From positions 1,612,001 through 1,676,000 of the forward strand of contig NZ_AP022671.1 in NCBI RefSeq assembly GCF_011405515.1: DNA of 64,000 nucleotides, in the 5' to 3' direction. The stretch's first letter is position 1. Each line of letters opens with the position of its first letter. A program made the position numbers and the translations under genes. This DNA comes from Nitrospira sp. KM1 (GTDB lineage: Bacteria > Nitrospirota > Nitrospiria > Nitrospirales > Nitrospiraceae). Below, in pieces: positions 46,408 to 55,851 of this stretch. The notes beneath the pieces are model-generated. The model had not been told where the DNA came from. It made no database searches and worked only from the letters and a program-made list of their open reading frames with translations.

Positions 46408-48384
46408 ATGACTGCCTCCACATATCCCCCATCGCTCGCGTTCGGACGGCGCAGTCTATCCCCCCTTGTCTGCCTGCTTTTGTGTCTCTCATCGGTTCCC
46501 GATGTTGTTCTCGCAGCGGCACCGCCTTCCCGCCAGCAAACCGACAAGAGCGCACCCGCCAGCCATCCGGCACTGATTCAAGCCAAACGCCTCATCGACA
46601 AAGGTCAATCGGAAGAAGCCATCACGGTGTTGCGCCGCTTTCTGGAGACCGCTCCGAAGCCCGACCTGCTCGACGACACCTACTTGCTTCTGAGTGCGGC
46701 ATTGTACGAAGCACAGCAGTATGGAGAAGCGTTGAAATACCTCCACACGCTCCAGGCGGAATTTCCAAATTCCGAAGTGTCCGATCGAGGGAAGCTCCTG
46801 CTCGCACGCACCCACGCAGCGATGGGCAATCCCGACCTGGCATTTCCAATCTTGACCGGCATCCGGACACTCTCGACCGATGAGAATTCCAAGCGGGACG
46901 CGGTGCATATCAGCGGCGAACTCTACATACAGAAGAAAGAGTACACGCGGGCCATCCAAGCCTGGTTGGACGAAATTTCGCTCGCATCCGAAGAACAAGC
47001 GGGAGAAATTCGGACGCGCATCAATGAGCTGCTGCGTGCCTCGTACGATATAAAAATGCTGGAACGGGTGAGAGACGCCTATCCGCGAAGCTATCCTGGC
47101 GACGTGGCGTCTGTCCGTCTGATCGAACTTCACGCCGGCCGCGGAGAAGATCACTATGCCGCCAGACAAATCCAGCAATTTCTTTCGCGCTACCCCTCGC
47201 ATCCGTATGCGGCAAAAGCCGAAGAAATTCTTTCTTCGTTACAGGTTCGACTGAAGTCCCATCAATTTCTCATTGCCGCTGTGCTTCCTCACGGAGGCAA
47301 ACTCGGGCCGTTTGCCTCGGACGTGCTCACCGGAGTCCAACTCGCCGTTGAGACGAACGGCTCGCTTCCCGGCGCACCGTCGATCGGACTGCTCGTGAAA
47401 GATTTCGAGTTTGACCGCCCTTCCTCCCTCGAGGATCTGACGGACCTGCTGAGCAACGATCAACCCATCGCGGTCATTGGACCGCTGCTGTCGAAAAATC
47501 TTCCCGTGTTGGCCGAACTGACCGAGCGGTCGCACATTCCGCTTCTGACGCCGACGGCGACGCTGCCAAATGTCCGAAGGCTTGGGAATTCGGTCTTCAG
47601 CACCGCCCTGACGTTTCAGTTGCAGGCAAGGCGAATCGCAACCTATGCGACGGGAGAACAGGGATACCGTCGATTTTGCATTCTGTACCCGGATACAGCC
47701 TATGGGCGTGAAATGGCCAACTCTTTCGCCCACGAAATCCGCCTCCACGACGGGGAAATCATTGCCGCCGAGTCCTATAAAGAAGGCGAGAGCGACATCA
47801 GCCAACAGCTCAAGCGCATGAAAGCGGAGGACCTCAAGAAATATGGCCTGGCCGTACCGGTTGACCCGGCGAAGCTCGGGGGCAAGACCACGAAGATGGA
47901 CAAGAAAATTCTCTACACCCCGGGGTTCGACGCGGTCTTCATTCCGGGACGCGCCGCGGACGTCGGCCTGATTGCCGCCCAATTGAACTTCCACGACATG
48001 CGGGTGCCGTTCTTGGGAAGCAACGGATGGAATGCCCCCGATTTCGCCCGTACAGCAGACCAGTCGATCGACGGGTCAGTGTTTGTCGACGGGTTTTTCG
48101 CTGAGAGTCCTAATCCGAACGTGCAGGATTTCGTTGAACGCTACAAGAAGCGGTTTCAGACAAGCCCGACGCTCTTTGCCATGCAAGGGTACGATGCCGC
48201 CCGATTCGTCATCGAAGCGATTAGGAAAGGCGCATCGTCCGGCGAAGCCGTCCGTGACTTTTTGGTTTCGCAGACCGATCTTCCGGCCGTGGGCGGACCG
48301 GCTGCATTCCTTCCCGACGGCACGCTGAACCGCCCCTTGTTCCTTATCCAGGTCAAGCGCGGACACTTTACGCAGCTGGATTGA
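46408..48384 (+). CDS. TPR plus periplasmic binding protein, LpoA-like
   Basis: 658 aa from ATG 46408. Signal peptide, N-terminal TPR repeats (residues about 50-290), then a type-I periplasmic binding fold (about 305-655) of the Leu/Ile/Val or LpoA type with IAVIGPLLSKNLPVLAE and FVDGFFAESPNP. The TPR-plus-binding-protein layout matches LpoA, an activator of a peptidoglycan synthase, but no lipobox is obvious, so an ABC-type substrate-binding protein is also possible. Confidence 0.75.
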   Translation: MTASTYPPSLAFGRRSLSPLVCLLLCLSSVPDVVLAAAPPSRQQTDKSAPASHPALIQAKRLIDKGQSEEAITVLRRFLETAPKPDLLDDTYLLLSAALYEAQQYGEALKYLHTLQAEFPNSEVSDRGKLLLARTHAAMGNPDLAFPILTGIRTLSTDENSKRDAVHISGELYIQKKEYTRAIQAWLDEISLASEEQAGEIRTRINELLRASYDIKMLERVRDAYPRSYPGDVASVRLIELHAGRGEDHYAARQIQQFLSRYPSHPYAAKAEEILSSLQVRLKSHQFLIAAVLPHGGKLGPFASDVLTGVQLAVETNGSLPGAPSIGLLVKDFEFDRPSSLEDLTDLLSNDQPIAVIGPLLSKNLPVLAELTERSHIPLLTPTATLPNVRRLGNSVFSTALTFQLQARRIATYATGEQGYRRFCILYPDTAYGREMANSFAHEIRLHDGEIIAAESYKEGESDISQQLKRMKAEDLKKYGLAVPVDPAKLGGKTTKMDKKILYTPGFDAVFIPGRAADVGLIAAQLNFHDMRVPFLGSNGWNAPDFARTADQSIDGSVFVDGFFAESPNPNVQDFVERYKKRFQTSPTLFAMQGYDAARFVIEAIRKGASSGEAVRDFLVSQTDLPAVGGPAAFLPDGTLNRPLFLIQVKRGHFTQLD

Positions 48385-48466
48385 GACGGAATGAGAAAAT
48401 GGTGGACAATGGAGACGTCTCTCGCCCGGTCGCGAACAGACGCGGGATGCGACAAGGAATGATTCA

Positions 48467-49210
48467 ATGAACAGTGTGAACCAGATTCTCCACACGATTT
48501 CCTATATGGCTCTCCCGCTGCTCTTCGCGATAATCCTGCACGAGTACGCCCATGGTTGGATGGCTGATAAATGCGGTGACGACACCGCAAAGCGAGCCGG
48601 CCGGCTGACCATCAATCCCCTGGCCCATATCGATCCATTTGGCACGATCCTGATGCCGTTGTTGTGCCTCATTCTTCCAGGGAGCTTTTTACTCGGTTGG
48701 GCCAAACCAGTGCCAATTGAGCCGCGCAACATGGCACGTCCCCGCCGCGATATGGCGCTGGTGGCGGCAGCGGGGCCGGGCATGAACCTGCTGCTGGCGA
48801 TCAGCAGCGCCATCCTGCTCGCGACTATCTTTACAATCGACCCTTCTCTTTCCATCCGCGATGCCGCCGGCTCCTCTGCATTCGACTCTGGTTCATTGTC
48901 GGCGATGGTATTGCTGCCCGTCGCCGTGATGGCGTTCTATTCTGTCTTGATCAACGTCTTTCTCTGTCTGTTCAATCTGATTCCGATCCCACCTCTTGAT
49001 GGAGGCCGTATCCTGGTCAGTCTGCTGCCTCCCCAACCGGCCATGGCCCTGGCACGTCTCGAACCATACGGCATGCTGATTCTCATCGGCTTATTGGTGT
49101 TCGACAAAGAACTGCGGGTCATCCACACGATATCGAGCACGATGGCCACGGGGTTATCCGGCACGATTCTCTCGACCGCACTTGGATTCGGCGGCGGAGG
49201 AACGCAATGA
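48467..49210 (+). CDS. site-2 protease family (M50) membrane metalloprotease
   Basis: 247 aa with about six membrane helices. Zinc motif HEYAHGW near residue 25, NPLAHIDPFGT, and PPLDGGRI in the second half (third ligand Asp). Short form without PDZ domain. The stop overlaps the trpS start by 4 bp. Confidence 0.88.
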   Translation: MNSVNQILHTISYMALPLLFAIILHEYAHGWMADKCGDDTAKRAGRLTINPLAHIDPFGTILMPLLCLILPGSFLLGWAKPVPIEPRNMARPRRDMALVAAAGPGMNLLLAISSAILLATIFTIDPSLSIRDAAGSSAFDSGSLSAMVLLPVAVMAFYSVLINVFLCLFNLIPIPPLDGGRILVSLLPPQPAMALARLEPYGMLILIGLLVFDKELRVIHTISSTMATGLSGTILSTALGFGGGGTQ

Positions 49211-50199
49211 CCACTCCGCGTAAACGCGTGCTGAGCGGGATGCAGCCCAGTGGTCTCATGCATCTGGGCAACTATCTCGGCGCGCTGGAGAACTGGAAAA
49301 CACTGCAGGATCAGCACGACTGTTATTTCTTTGTCGCGGACTGGCATGCCTTGTCCACGAACTATGCCGATACCAGCCGGATCCGAGAATTCGTCCGCGA
49401 GCTGTTGATCGACTGGCTGGCCGCCGGTATCGACCCCGATCGTTCGACGGTCTTCGTCCAATCACGCATCCCTGAACACGCGATCCTGCATTTGTTGTTG
49501 TCGATGATGGTTCCCGTGTCCTGGCTGGAGCGCAATCCGACCTACAAGGAGAAACAGGAAGAGATCAAAGAAAAAGATCTGGGCACGTACGGCTTCCTGG
49601 GATATCCCGTGTTGCAGGCGGCAGACATCCTTCTCTATAAACCGGACTTTGTCCCGGTGGGGAAAGATCAACTGCCCCACCTCGAACTGACGCGTGAGCT
49701 TGCCAGGCGGTTTCACGACATCTACAAGACCGCCGTTTTCCCGGAACCGAAGGAACACCTGACGAAGTTTCCAAAAGTCCTCGGAACCGACGGCCGAAAG
49801 ATGAGCAAGAGCTATGGCAACACGATCAATCTGTCCGACCCGGAGCCGGTCGTTCGTCAAAAACTCAAGACCATGGTCACCGATCCCGCACGCGTCAGAC
49901 GCACAGACCCGGGCAACCCGGATATCTGTCCGGTCTATGACTTTCACAAGATCTTTTCGCCGCTTCCGGTCATCGATCAAGTCAATCGCGAATGCCGCAC
50001 CGCTGCGATCGGCTGTATCGACTGCAAAAAACTCGTTGCCGACAAAATCGTCGAGACGTTGTCCCCAATTTGGGAGGCTCGTGCCGAACTGACCCAACAC
50101 CCCACGCGTCTCGACGACATCGTCCAGGAAGGCAGTCGCAAAGCCGGGGTCGTGGCCAAGGCCACGTTGCGGGATGTCACTGACGCGATGAAAATCTGA
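49207..50199 (+). CDS. trpS: tryptophanyl-tRNA synthetase
   Basis: 330 aa. Class I motifs: SGMQPSGLMHLGNYLGAL (HIGH-like) and KMSKSYGN (KMSKS). The normal bacterial TrpS length. Coupled to the upstream M50 protease gene by ATGA. Confidence 0.95.
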   Translation: MTTPRKRVLSGMQPSGLMHLGNYLGALENWKTLQDQHDCYFFVADWHALSTNYADTSRIREFVRELLIDWLAAGIDPDRSTVFVQSRIPEHAILHLLLSMMVPVSWLERNPTYKEKQEEIKEKDLGTYGFLGYPVLQAADILLYKPDFVPVGKDQLPHLELTRELARRFHDIYKTAVFPEPKEHLTKFPKVLGTDGRKMSKSYGNTINLSDPEPVVRQKLKTMVTDPARVRRTDPGNPDICPVYDFHKIFSPLPVIDQVNRECRTAAIGCIDCKKLVADKIVETLSPIWEARAELTQHPTRLDDIVQEGSRKAGVVAKATLRDVTDAMKI

Positions 50200-50252
50200 C
50201 TCGGACACGATCGTGTCGCCGCCGCAACGGGGAGTGCGGTCCTATCAGGCAG

Positions 50253-50588
50253 ATGGCAGAGATCCGACGAACGCGCAACAACCGGGGCACAAGGGCTTGG
50301 CTTCTGCTGATCGCCGTCATGATGCCGGTCAGCATCACGGAACTGCGGGCCGCCGATCCTCCCTGTGATATCTATCCGCCGGACAAACAAGCCCGCTGCG
50401 CCACTATCTGGAGGAGCCTCAACCAAGAAGACGGCCCGTCCATCGCTCAATTCGGTCTGGATCAGCAGAAACGCCGGGACGAGGGAAAAATCACCGCGGA
50501 GCAGCATCTGTCAGAAAACATGCGGTTCATCAAGCAGTCGACTGAAAAGCGCCTCGAGCGCCTCAGACAACGCATGACGAAGGAATAG
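50253..50588 (+). CDS. small exported protein of unknown function
   Basis: 111 aa. Signal peptide with cleavage near LRAADPP, then a short domain with two Cys (PPCDIYPPDKQARC) that may form a disulphide, and a helical, charged C-terminus. Follows trpS after 53 bp and converges with the nuclease gene. Confidence 0.55.
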   Translation: MAEIRRTRNNRGTRAWLLLIAVMMPVSITELRAADPPCDIYPPDKQARCATIWRSLNQEDGPSIAQFGLDQQKRRDEGKITAEQHLSENMRFIKQSTEKRLERLRQRMTKE

Positions 50589-50593
50589 AACGT

Positions 50594-51091
50594 TCACAGC
50601 TCTTCCTGTTGGGACTTTTCCAGAACTCGGCCGGCCGAATCGAGCAAATCCCTTCCGACGATGATCGGCGCCTTGAAATGGATCGCCAGCGCGATAGAGT
50701 CCGAAGACCGGCTGTCGAATACTTTCGTATCGCCTTTCATGGTGACGGTCAGTGCACCGTAATACGTCCCGGCTTTCAACGTGATGATGGTTTGCGTCAC
50801 GGTCCCCCCGTATGCGTCGAGTATGGTGTGCACGAGGTCGTGCGTCAGCGGGCGGGACAGCTTTTCTCCATTCAAGGCGCCCTGGATCGACAAGGCCACC
50901 GTCACATCGACGAAGATCAGAATCGTCTTGCCCTCAGCCTGTAACAGGACGACGGGACCTTGGTCGGAAATGCGGACCTTCACATCGGAAATGACGACCG
51001 ATTGAGGTGGGACAACGGGAAGATCGGAGGCCAAGGCAACCGGTACGACGATCACAAACACGCAGAGGGCGAACAGAATGACTCTGATCAT
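50594..51091 (-). CDS. exported bifunctional nuclease family protein (DUF151/BFN)
   Basis: 165 aa from ATG 51091 (GGAGGTG upstream; longer start 51115 unsupported). A signal peptide precedes the BFN domain: VVLLQAEGKTILIFV and the DSRSSDSIALAIHFKAPI motif. In plants and Thermotoga this fold has DNase/RNase activity. Export to the periplasm is unusual for the family and worth noting. Confidence 0.8.
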   Translation of the reverse strand: MIRVILFALCVFVIVVPVALASDLPVVPPQSVVISDVKVRISDQGPVVLLQAEGKTILIFVDVTVALSIQGALNGEKLSRPLTHDLVHTILDAYGGTVTQTIITLKAGTYYGALTVTMKGDTKVFDSRSSDSIALAIHFKAPIIVGRDLLDSAGRVLEKSQQEEL

Positions 51092-51111
51092 GGGCACCTC
51101 CTGTACAAAAC

Positions 51112-51750
51112 TCACGCGCGAATGAATTGATTGTCGAACTTTTCCCTACCGATCTCGGTTTCCGGGCCATGGCCAGGAATGACGACGGTATCCTCCTGCA
51201 AGGTGTACAGGCGTTCGCGGATAGAACGTTCAATGGCGTCAAAGTCGCCGCCCCACAAATCCGTCCGTCCGATGCTCCCGCGGAATAACGTATCGCCTGA
51301 TAGCAAGAGCTTGCCGCCGGGAATATGAAAACTCATCGACCCGGGCGTGTGGCCGGGCGTGTGAATGGCTACGGCCGCCAACCCTCCCACCTCGATCTTT
51401 TCCTCGTCCTTCAGCCACTGATCGGGAGATGGAACGGGAACGTACGGCACGTTGAACATGCGGCATTGGATCTCGAGCATATTCCACAACTCGCGGTCGT
51501 CCTGGTGGAGACACAGAGCGGCTCCCGTCGCAGTCTTGATGTCCCCCGATGCGAGAAAGTGATCAAAGTGGGCGTGAGTATGGAGAACCAATTTCACCGT
51601 GAGCCCGAGGTCGCGAATCTCACGGAGGATCGTCTCCGCGGCACCGCCCGGATCGACCACGATCGCCTGCTTACTGACGGGGTCTCCGAGAATTGAACAG
51701 TTGCACCCAAGCGGAGGAACAGAGAATGTCTTGCGGATCATAGCTGGCAT
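51112..51750 (-). CDS. metallo-beta-lactamase fold hydrolase, glyoxalase II-like
   Basis: 212 aa from ATG 51750 (GGAGAG upstream); the long frame to 52155 is antisense to the next gene. HTHAHFDH supplies the metal ligands, with GHTPGSMSFH, SGDTLF and PGHGPET downstream. Glyoxalase II, persulfide dioxygenase-like or another MBL hydrolase; no flavin or rhodanese domain. Its stop is 20 bp from the nuclease start. Confidence 0.88.
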   Translation of the reverse strand: MPAMIRKTFSVPPLGCNCSILGDPVSKQAIVVDPGGAAETILREIRDLGLTVKLVLHTHAHFDHFLASGDIKTATGAALCLHQDDRELWNMLEIQCRMFNVPYVPVPSPDQWLKDEEKIEVGGLAAVAIHTPGHTPGSMSFHIPGGKLLLSGDTLFRGSIGRTDLWGGDFDAIERSIRERLYTLQEDTVVIPGHGPETEIGREKFDNQFIRA

Positions 51751-51867
51751 GGTTCTCTCCATCTCAAAGCAGGATATCCCGTGCGTCGCAAGAGGGTCAA
51801 ACCGAAGTTTCTTCATGGACAAGTACGGGCGAAGCATGGATAATCGCCGACCAGACGGAGGCGAGCG

Positions 51868-52602
51868 GTGAACAACGGTGATGCGAACCGATTTCTGTGT
51901 GCGGCACTGGGTGGATTTCTCATGGCTACCATGCTCACCGGCTGTAAACCGGAAGAGTCTCCTTTGAAAGGGGAAAACGAAACCCTGCGGAAGCAGGTCG
52001 CGAGACAGGAATCGCTCGTCAGCTCTCTGCAGGACGGCAACAAGGTCATGCAGCAGCAGATCGACTTGCTCAATCAAGAGATCCGGGATGCCAAGAAAGC
52101 CGCGGAAAGTGCGAAGGCGGAAGCCAAATCCGCGGGAGACCAGCTCGAAATCCAATTGGTCCAGGCGCGAAAGCTTACGGCTGACATCAAACGAACCGCG
52201 GTCGAACAGGCCGCCCAGAATATTCAGGTCGAAACCAAAGGCGCGCAGGCGGAAGACATGCCGCGGCCGTTGAGCACAGTCGCCAAAGTCGTTGAGGAAT
52301 CGCTTGCAAAAAACGGTTATTCGGTCCGTGTCAGCGTCAAGACCGATCAGAAAGCGGTGTATGTGACAGAGCGCAAGATTTCAAATCCCGTGTCCTTGGA
52401 AGTCGCCGGGTTCCGCAATCAATACGTCGTTGCGCTTCTCGCCATGCCGACCAGCGTGACTCGCCTGAGCGTCAAAGCAGAATTCGAAAAACTCGCGCAA
52501 GGAGGACGCATTCTGAGTGTCAGCACCGAGGAGACGGCAGAGATCGAGCGGCGCCTGATCGGAGAGGTCAGCAAAGCGCTGTCGGCGCCCAGCAAGACGT
52601 GA
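51868..52602 (+). CDS. coiled-coil lipoprotein
   Basis: 244 aa from GTG 51868, with GGAGGCGAG upstream. Lipobox LTGC near residue 26, coiled coil (about 35-135), then a C-terminal globular part with alpha/beta pattern. Function unknown. Overlaps the next gene (TGATG). Confidence 0.65.
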   Translation: MNNGDANRFLCAALGGFLMATMLTGCKPEESPLKGENETLRKQVARQESLVSSLQDGNKVMQQQIDLLNQEIRDAKKAAESAKAEAKSAGDQLEIQLVQARKLTADIKRTAVEQAAQNIQVETKGAQAEDMPRPLSTVAKVVEESLAKNGYSVRVSVKTDQKAVYVTERKISNPVSLEVAGFRNQYVVALLAMPTSVTRLSVKAEFEKLAQGGRILSVSTEETAEIERRLIGEVSKALSAPSKT

Positions 52603-53492
52603 TGCCGTACGTGTTCCCGTGCGTCACCGCAGCGGCACTCCTGACCCTGACTCTTGCCGTTCATCCGAATAGCCAGGCAGCATCCAAGCCGGCAGCAGAG
52701 CTCTCCCGCCACCTTCATGCGGTCGCCGCCCTCGAACAATCTTCGCCGCTCATCACCGTGCCCGCCGGACCGTTCGTACTCGGAAGCAAACGCATCGACG
52801 ATGATCCATACGGCCTCTGGACACAGTTCGATGACACTGAACTGCCGCAGCAGCGGATCTGGCTCGACACCTTTACGATCGATCGTGATGAAGTCAGCTT
52901 GGGCGAGTATCTGTCGTTCCTGCAGCAGCAGCGGCGGCATCCACCCGACGAACTGCAGAAGCTGATCTGGCATGTCATCACAGTGCATTCGGTCTCGGAC
53001 CTGACCCTCAGCCGCTGGCCGGCCCTGTACGTCTCCTGGTATGAGGCGAAGGATTTCTGTCAGGCCAAAGGCAAGCGTCTGCCGACGGAAGCTGAGTGGG
53101 AGAAGGCGGCACGCGGGGCCGACGGAAATCTCTTTCCCTGGGGAGAGTCGGCGCCAGACAACCGGCGCGCGATGTTCGGCCAACACCATGTTCATGAAAT
53201 TCCCATCCTGGCGCCGGTCGATGCGCTCGATGACGGACAGAGCCCATACGGGCTCCATCATATGGCCGGCAATGTCGCCGAATGGGTCCAGGATTGGTTC
53301 GGGCTCGATTATTACGCGTATATCCCCGAGCGGAATCCGGCCGGTCCACCGAGCGGACGATACAAGGGAGTACGCGGAGGATCCTGGAAAAGCAAAATCA
53401 TCATGCTCCGTACGGCGACACGCGGCGGATCGGCCCCCGACCAACGGGCGGCCACAGTGGGGTTCCGTTGCGCCATGTCGGCAACGCCATAG
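52602..53492 (+). CDS. exported SUMF1/FGE-sulfatase-domain protein without the active cysteines
   Basis: 296 aa; ATG 52602 overlaps the upstream stop, and GTG 52599 is an alternative. Signal peptide, then the formylglycine-generating-enzyme domain (residues about 45-295): VPAGPFVLGS, LYVSWYEAKDFCQAKGKRLP, TEAEWEKAARGADG, MAGNVAEWVQDW, RGGSWKSKI and GFRC. The redox Cys pair that true FGE has after RGGSW is absent, so sulfatase activation is unlikely. Function unknown, possibly a structural or other oxidative role. Confidence 0.82.
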   Translation: MPYVFPCVTAAALLTLTLAVHPNSQAASKPAAELSRHLHAVAALEQSSPLITVPAGPFVLGSKRIDDDPYGLWTQFDDTELPQQRIWLDTFTIDRDEVSLGEYLSFLQQQRRHPPDELQKLIWHVITVHSVSDLTLSRWPALYVSWYEAKDFCQAKGKRLPTEAEWEKAARGADGNLFPWGESAPDNRRAMFGQHHVHEIPILAPVDALDDGQSPYGLHHMAGNVAEWVQDWFGLDYYAYIPERNPAGPPSGRYKGVRGGSWKSKIIMLRTATRGGSAPDQRAATVGFRCAMSATP

Positions 53493-53604
53493 CGCGCGGC
53501 AATGGGAATGCTCTGCCCGAAATCAACGGTCGCTTGGCCTCCCCAAATTGCCATGATAGCCTGTCCCCGATCACACAGATCTTGCCCACTCGGGCATTCC
53601 AAAC

Positions 53605-54276
53605 ATGCTTCGAAAAATGTTTATCAGCGGTTTAGCGGTGTTCGCAGGATTAGCCGGCTGTTCCGGCACACCTCATCATCGGACACAATCCGTCACGGAT
53701 CAGTCACCGGATTGTTGCGAGTCCAGGAAACCCGCTCCGAGCCGCGATGCCATTGTGAAAAGCGCCGCATATCTCGTCGGCTCGCGCTCCGTCGAAGTCA
53801 ACGGTCGCCATATCGAATACGACTGCGCCGGCGTCACTCGAGCCGTCTTCCTCGAGCACGGCATCGATTTGTATGAGACCCCGAGCTCGGGCACGCGTGC
53901 CAACGGCGTGCAGCTGATCTACGACCACATCCAACAACATGGCAGGCTGCATTCCGGTCCGGCCGCCCTGCCCGGCGACCTCGTCTTCTTCGACAACACC
54001 TGGGACTTCAATCGCGACGGCAGAACGAATGACCCGTTGACCCACGTCGGCATCGTGGAAAAGCAGGACCGTGACGGGACGATGACATTCATCAGTCGAG
54101 TGGCAGGATCGGTAGAGCGGTACCGGATGAATCTCGGACTTCCCCACATCCACCGCAATGCCAAAGGGAAGGTACTCAATGACTATATCCGTCGCAGAGG
54201 CTCCGCCGATCCACCCCAAACGGCCTACCTAACGGGTGAACTATTTGCGGGATTCGGCGCCCGAACAGGCCTGTAG
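53605..54276 (+). CDS. NlpC/P60-like (CHAP-type) lipoprotein
   Basis: 223 aa. Lipobox LAGC near residue 19. The catalytic Cys in YDCAGVTRAVF (about residue 73) and His in LTHVGIVEK (about residue 146) fit a papain-like cell-wall amidase/endopeptidase. GDLVFFDNTWDFN is the usual NlpC block before the His. Outer-membrane anchored and probably acts on peptidoglycan or an amide substrate. Confidence 0.78.
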   Translation: MLRKMFISGLAVFAGLAGCSGTPHHRTQSVTDQSPDCCESRKPAPSRDAIVKSAAYLVGSRSVEVNGRHIEYDCAGVTRAVFLEHGIDLYETPSSGTRANGVQLIYDHIQQHGRLHSGPAALPGDLVFFDNTWDFNRDGRTNDPLTHVGIVEKQDRDGTMTFISRVAGSVERYRMNLGLPHIHRNAKGKVLNDYIRRRGSADPPQTAYLTGELFAGFGARTGL

Positions 54277-54423
54277 CCGCGCCGACGCCGGTGGGGTTCA
54301 TGTGCGCGCTGAGTCCATTACCTTCTACGCTCGTGACTTTGGGAACTCACGATCATCCGCGAAAGGATGTGCCCTGACCAACGGTGAACCGGCGGAAATT
54401 CGTTGGCCTGCTACACTAGTCGC

Positions 54424-54855
54424 ATGAGTTCACGTGCCAGACCCAGGGGTGTGATTCCAATCGACCCGAAGCGCCGCTTCGTGGTGACCATTCGGGAAAG
54501 CCTGGTCGGGTTGCACGGTGCATTGATTGTCGCCGAGCAGGCCACGTATGAAGCCGTCAATGGCCCCGTTGGCTCAGTGGAAACATTGCTGGACCTGCTG
54601 CAATACAATCCTTGGTTCACATGGCTTCACCCCATCTCGGATCTCCTCGTCAGAATCGATCATCTTCTGGAGGACGACGCCTTCGAGATCGCGGAAGAAA
54701 ATGTGGACCACCTGATGCGGGAGATCCAGGATCTGCTCCGTCCCTCTGTTGAAGGAGACGGCTTCGAGCGCGCCTATTACGAGGCATTACAACGTGCACC
54801 GGACGCGGTCCTAGCCCATTTTCGTGTCAGGCAGATGCTTCCGGAGGCTGCATAG
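54424..54855 (+). CDS. conserved hypothetical protein, paralogue A
   Basis: 143 aa from ATG 54424. Almost wholly helical. Shares with the gene at 55376 the motifs YNPWFTWLHP/NDPWFTWLHP and EGDGFERxYYEALQRAP. No signal, no membrane helix, no catalytic residues. Family known to me only as an uncharacterised protein; no function offered. Confidence 0.7.
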   Translation: MSSRARPRGVIPIDPKRRFVVTIRESLVGLHGALIVAEQATYEAVNGPVGSVETLLDLLQYNPWFTWLHPISDLLVRIDHLLEDDAFEIAEENVDHLMREIQDLLRPSVEGDGFERAYYEALQRAPDAVLAHFRVRQMLPEAA

Positions 54856-54926
54856 CCCCCCTCTTCCAGAAGCCAGCAATTTCGTACCGGCATACATTTG
54901 GCCAGGGTATTTAGTTAGAATGGCAC

Positions 54927-55307
54927 ATGACCTTCGGTCGCATCATTGTGGTTGTACTTGTCAAAATTTTCTTCTGGCATGCTGCTGCGTTCGGCGAAAG
55001 CGGTACCATTGTTCTGCATGGCAGCCCGCCCACCGGGGTAGGCAATGGCATCGGCTTAGACCGCTCGCGTTCACACTCTGTCGATTTGTCCGAGAACGCA
55101 CCTCGGCTCCACGTCGATCCTCATGGTCCGTCGGCTGTTACCCCCTTTGGAAGCCCTCTGCCTCCCAATAATCTCACGCCACCTCCGGTTCTTCCGTTCA
55201 ATCCGAATCGCGCACTGATGCCGCAAAGCTCCCTCCCTGACGCGCAGCCTCCCGCGCCGCCCCCGCGAACATTCTATGGTTCAAGTCCGCCGCGTTTTGT
55301 CCGATAA
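54927..55307 (+). CDS. small exported Pro-rich protein
   Basis: 126 aa. Signal peptide ending near AAFGESG, then a Pro-rich, low-complexity region (more than 20 per cent Pro in the second half, including PAPPPRTFYG). No domain. It lies between the two paralogues, so it may be unrelated to them. Confidence 0.45.
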   Translation: MTFGRIIVVVLVKIFFWHAAAFGESGTIVLHGSPPTGVGNGIGLDRSRSHSVDLSENAPRLHVDPHGPSAVTPFGSPLPPNNLTPPPVLPFNPNRALMPQSSLPDAQPPAPPPRTFYGSSPPRFVR

Positions 55308-55375
55308 TTATCTTGAACACAAGAACGCGTCCCGTAATAGGAACCAATTCGTCTGCAACCTGGTACAATAGCCCT

Positions 55376-55807
55376 ATGACTACTTCTTCACAGTCTCTCT
55401 CGACCCGCCCAAGCGACATGCAGCGACAAGCATTGCTGGATGTTCGCCGTGGCCTGCTCGGCCTGCATAAAGCCCTGATTATGGCTGAACAGGTCACCTA
55501 CGAACGGATCAATGGTCGGGTTGCCTCTACAGGACAATTGCTCCAACTCGTCTTAAACGATCCTTGGTTCACCTGGCTGCATCCTTTGTCCCAGCTGGTT
55601 ATTCGGGTCGACGAGTTGCTGGATGGTGAATCCGAACCGATGTCCGAAGAGGTCGAAGCGCTCTTGTCTGAGATCCGGGCGCTGATTCGCCCTTCCGAAG
55701 AGGGAGATGGTTTCGAACGAAGTTATTATGAGGCGTTGCAGCGCGCCCCTGACGTGATTTTTGCCCACGTGGAAGTCAAGAAGCTCCTCAAAAAAGCCGC
55801 AGCCTGA
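55376..55807 (+). CDS. conserved hypothetical protein, paralogue B
   Basis: 143 aa from ATG 55376. Same length and same pattern as the gene at 54424, with about half the residues shared: RxGLLGLHKALIMAEQVTYE, DPWFTWLHPLSQL and EGDGFERSYYEALQRAP. A recent-looking in-place duplication with a small exported-protein ORF between the copies. Function unknown. Confidence 0.72.
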   Translation: MTTSSQSLSTRPSDMQRQALLDVRRGLLGLHKALIMAEQVTYERINGRVASTGQLLQLVLNDPWFTWLHPLSQLVIRVDELLDGESEPMSEEVEALLSEIRALIRPSEEGDGFERSYYEALQRAPDVIFAHVEVKKLLKKAAA

Positions 55808-55851
55808 CCTGCGCCGCTCGCTCCGATCCGGTACGGATTATCTGCCAAGCG

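Noticed and set aside
47239-47994. 251-codon minus-strand frame
   Set aside because: Antisense to the TPR/binding-protein gene, which has clear domains.
49462-50208. 248-codon minus-strand frame
   Set aside because: Antisense to trpS.
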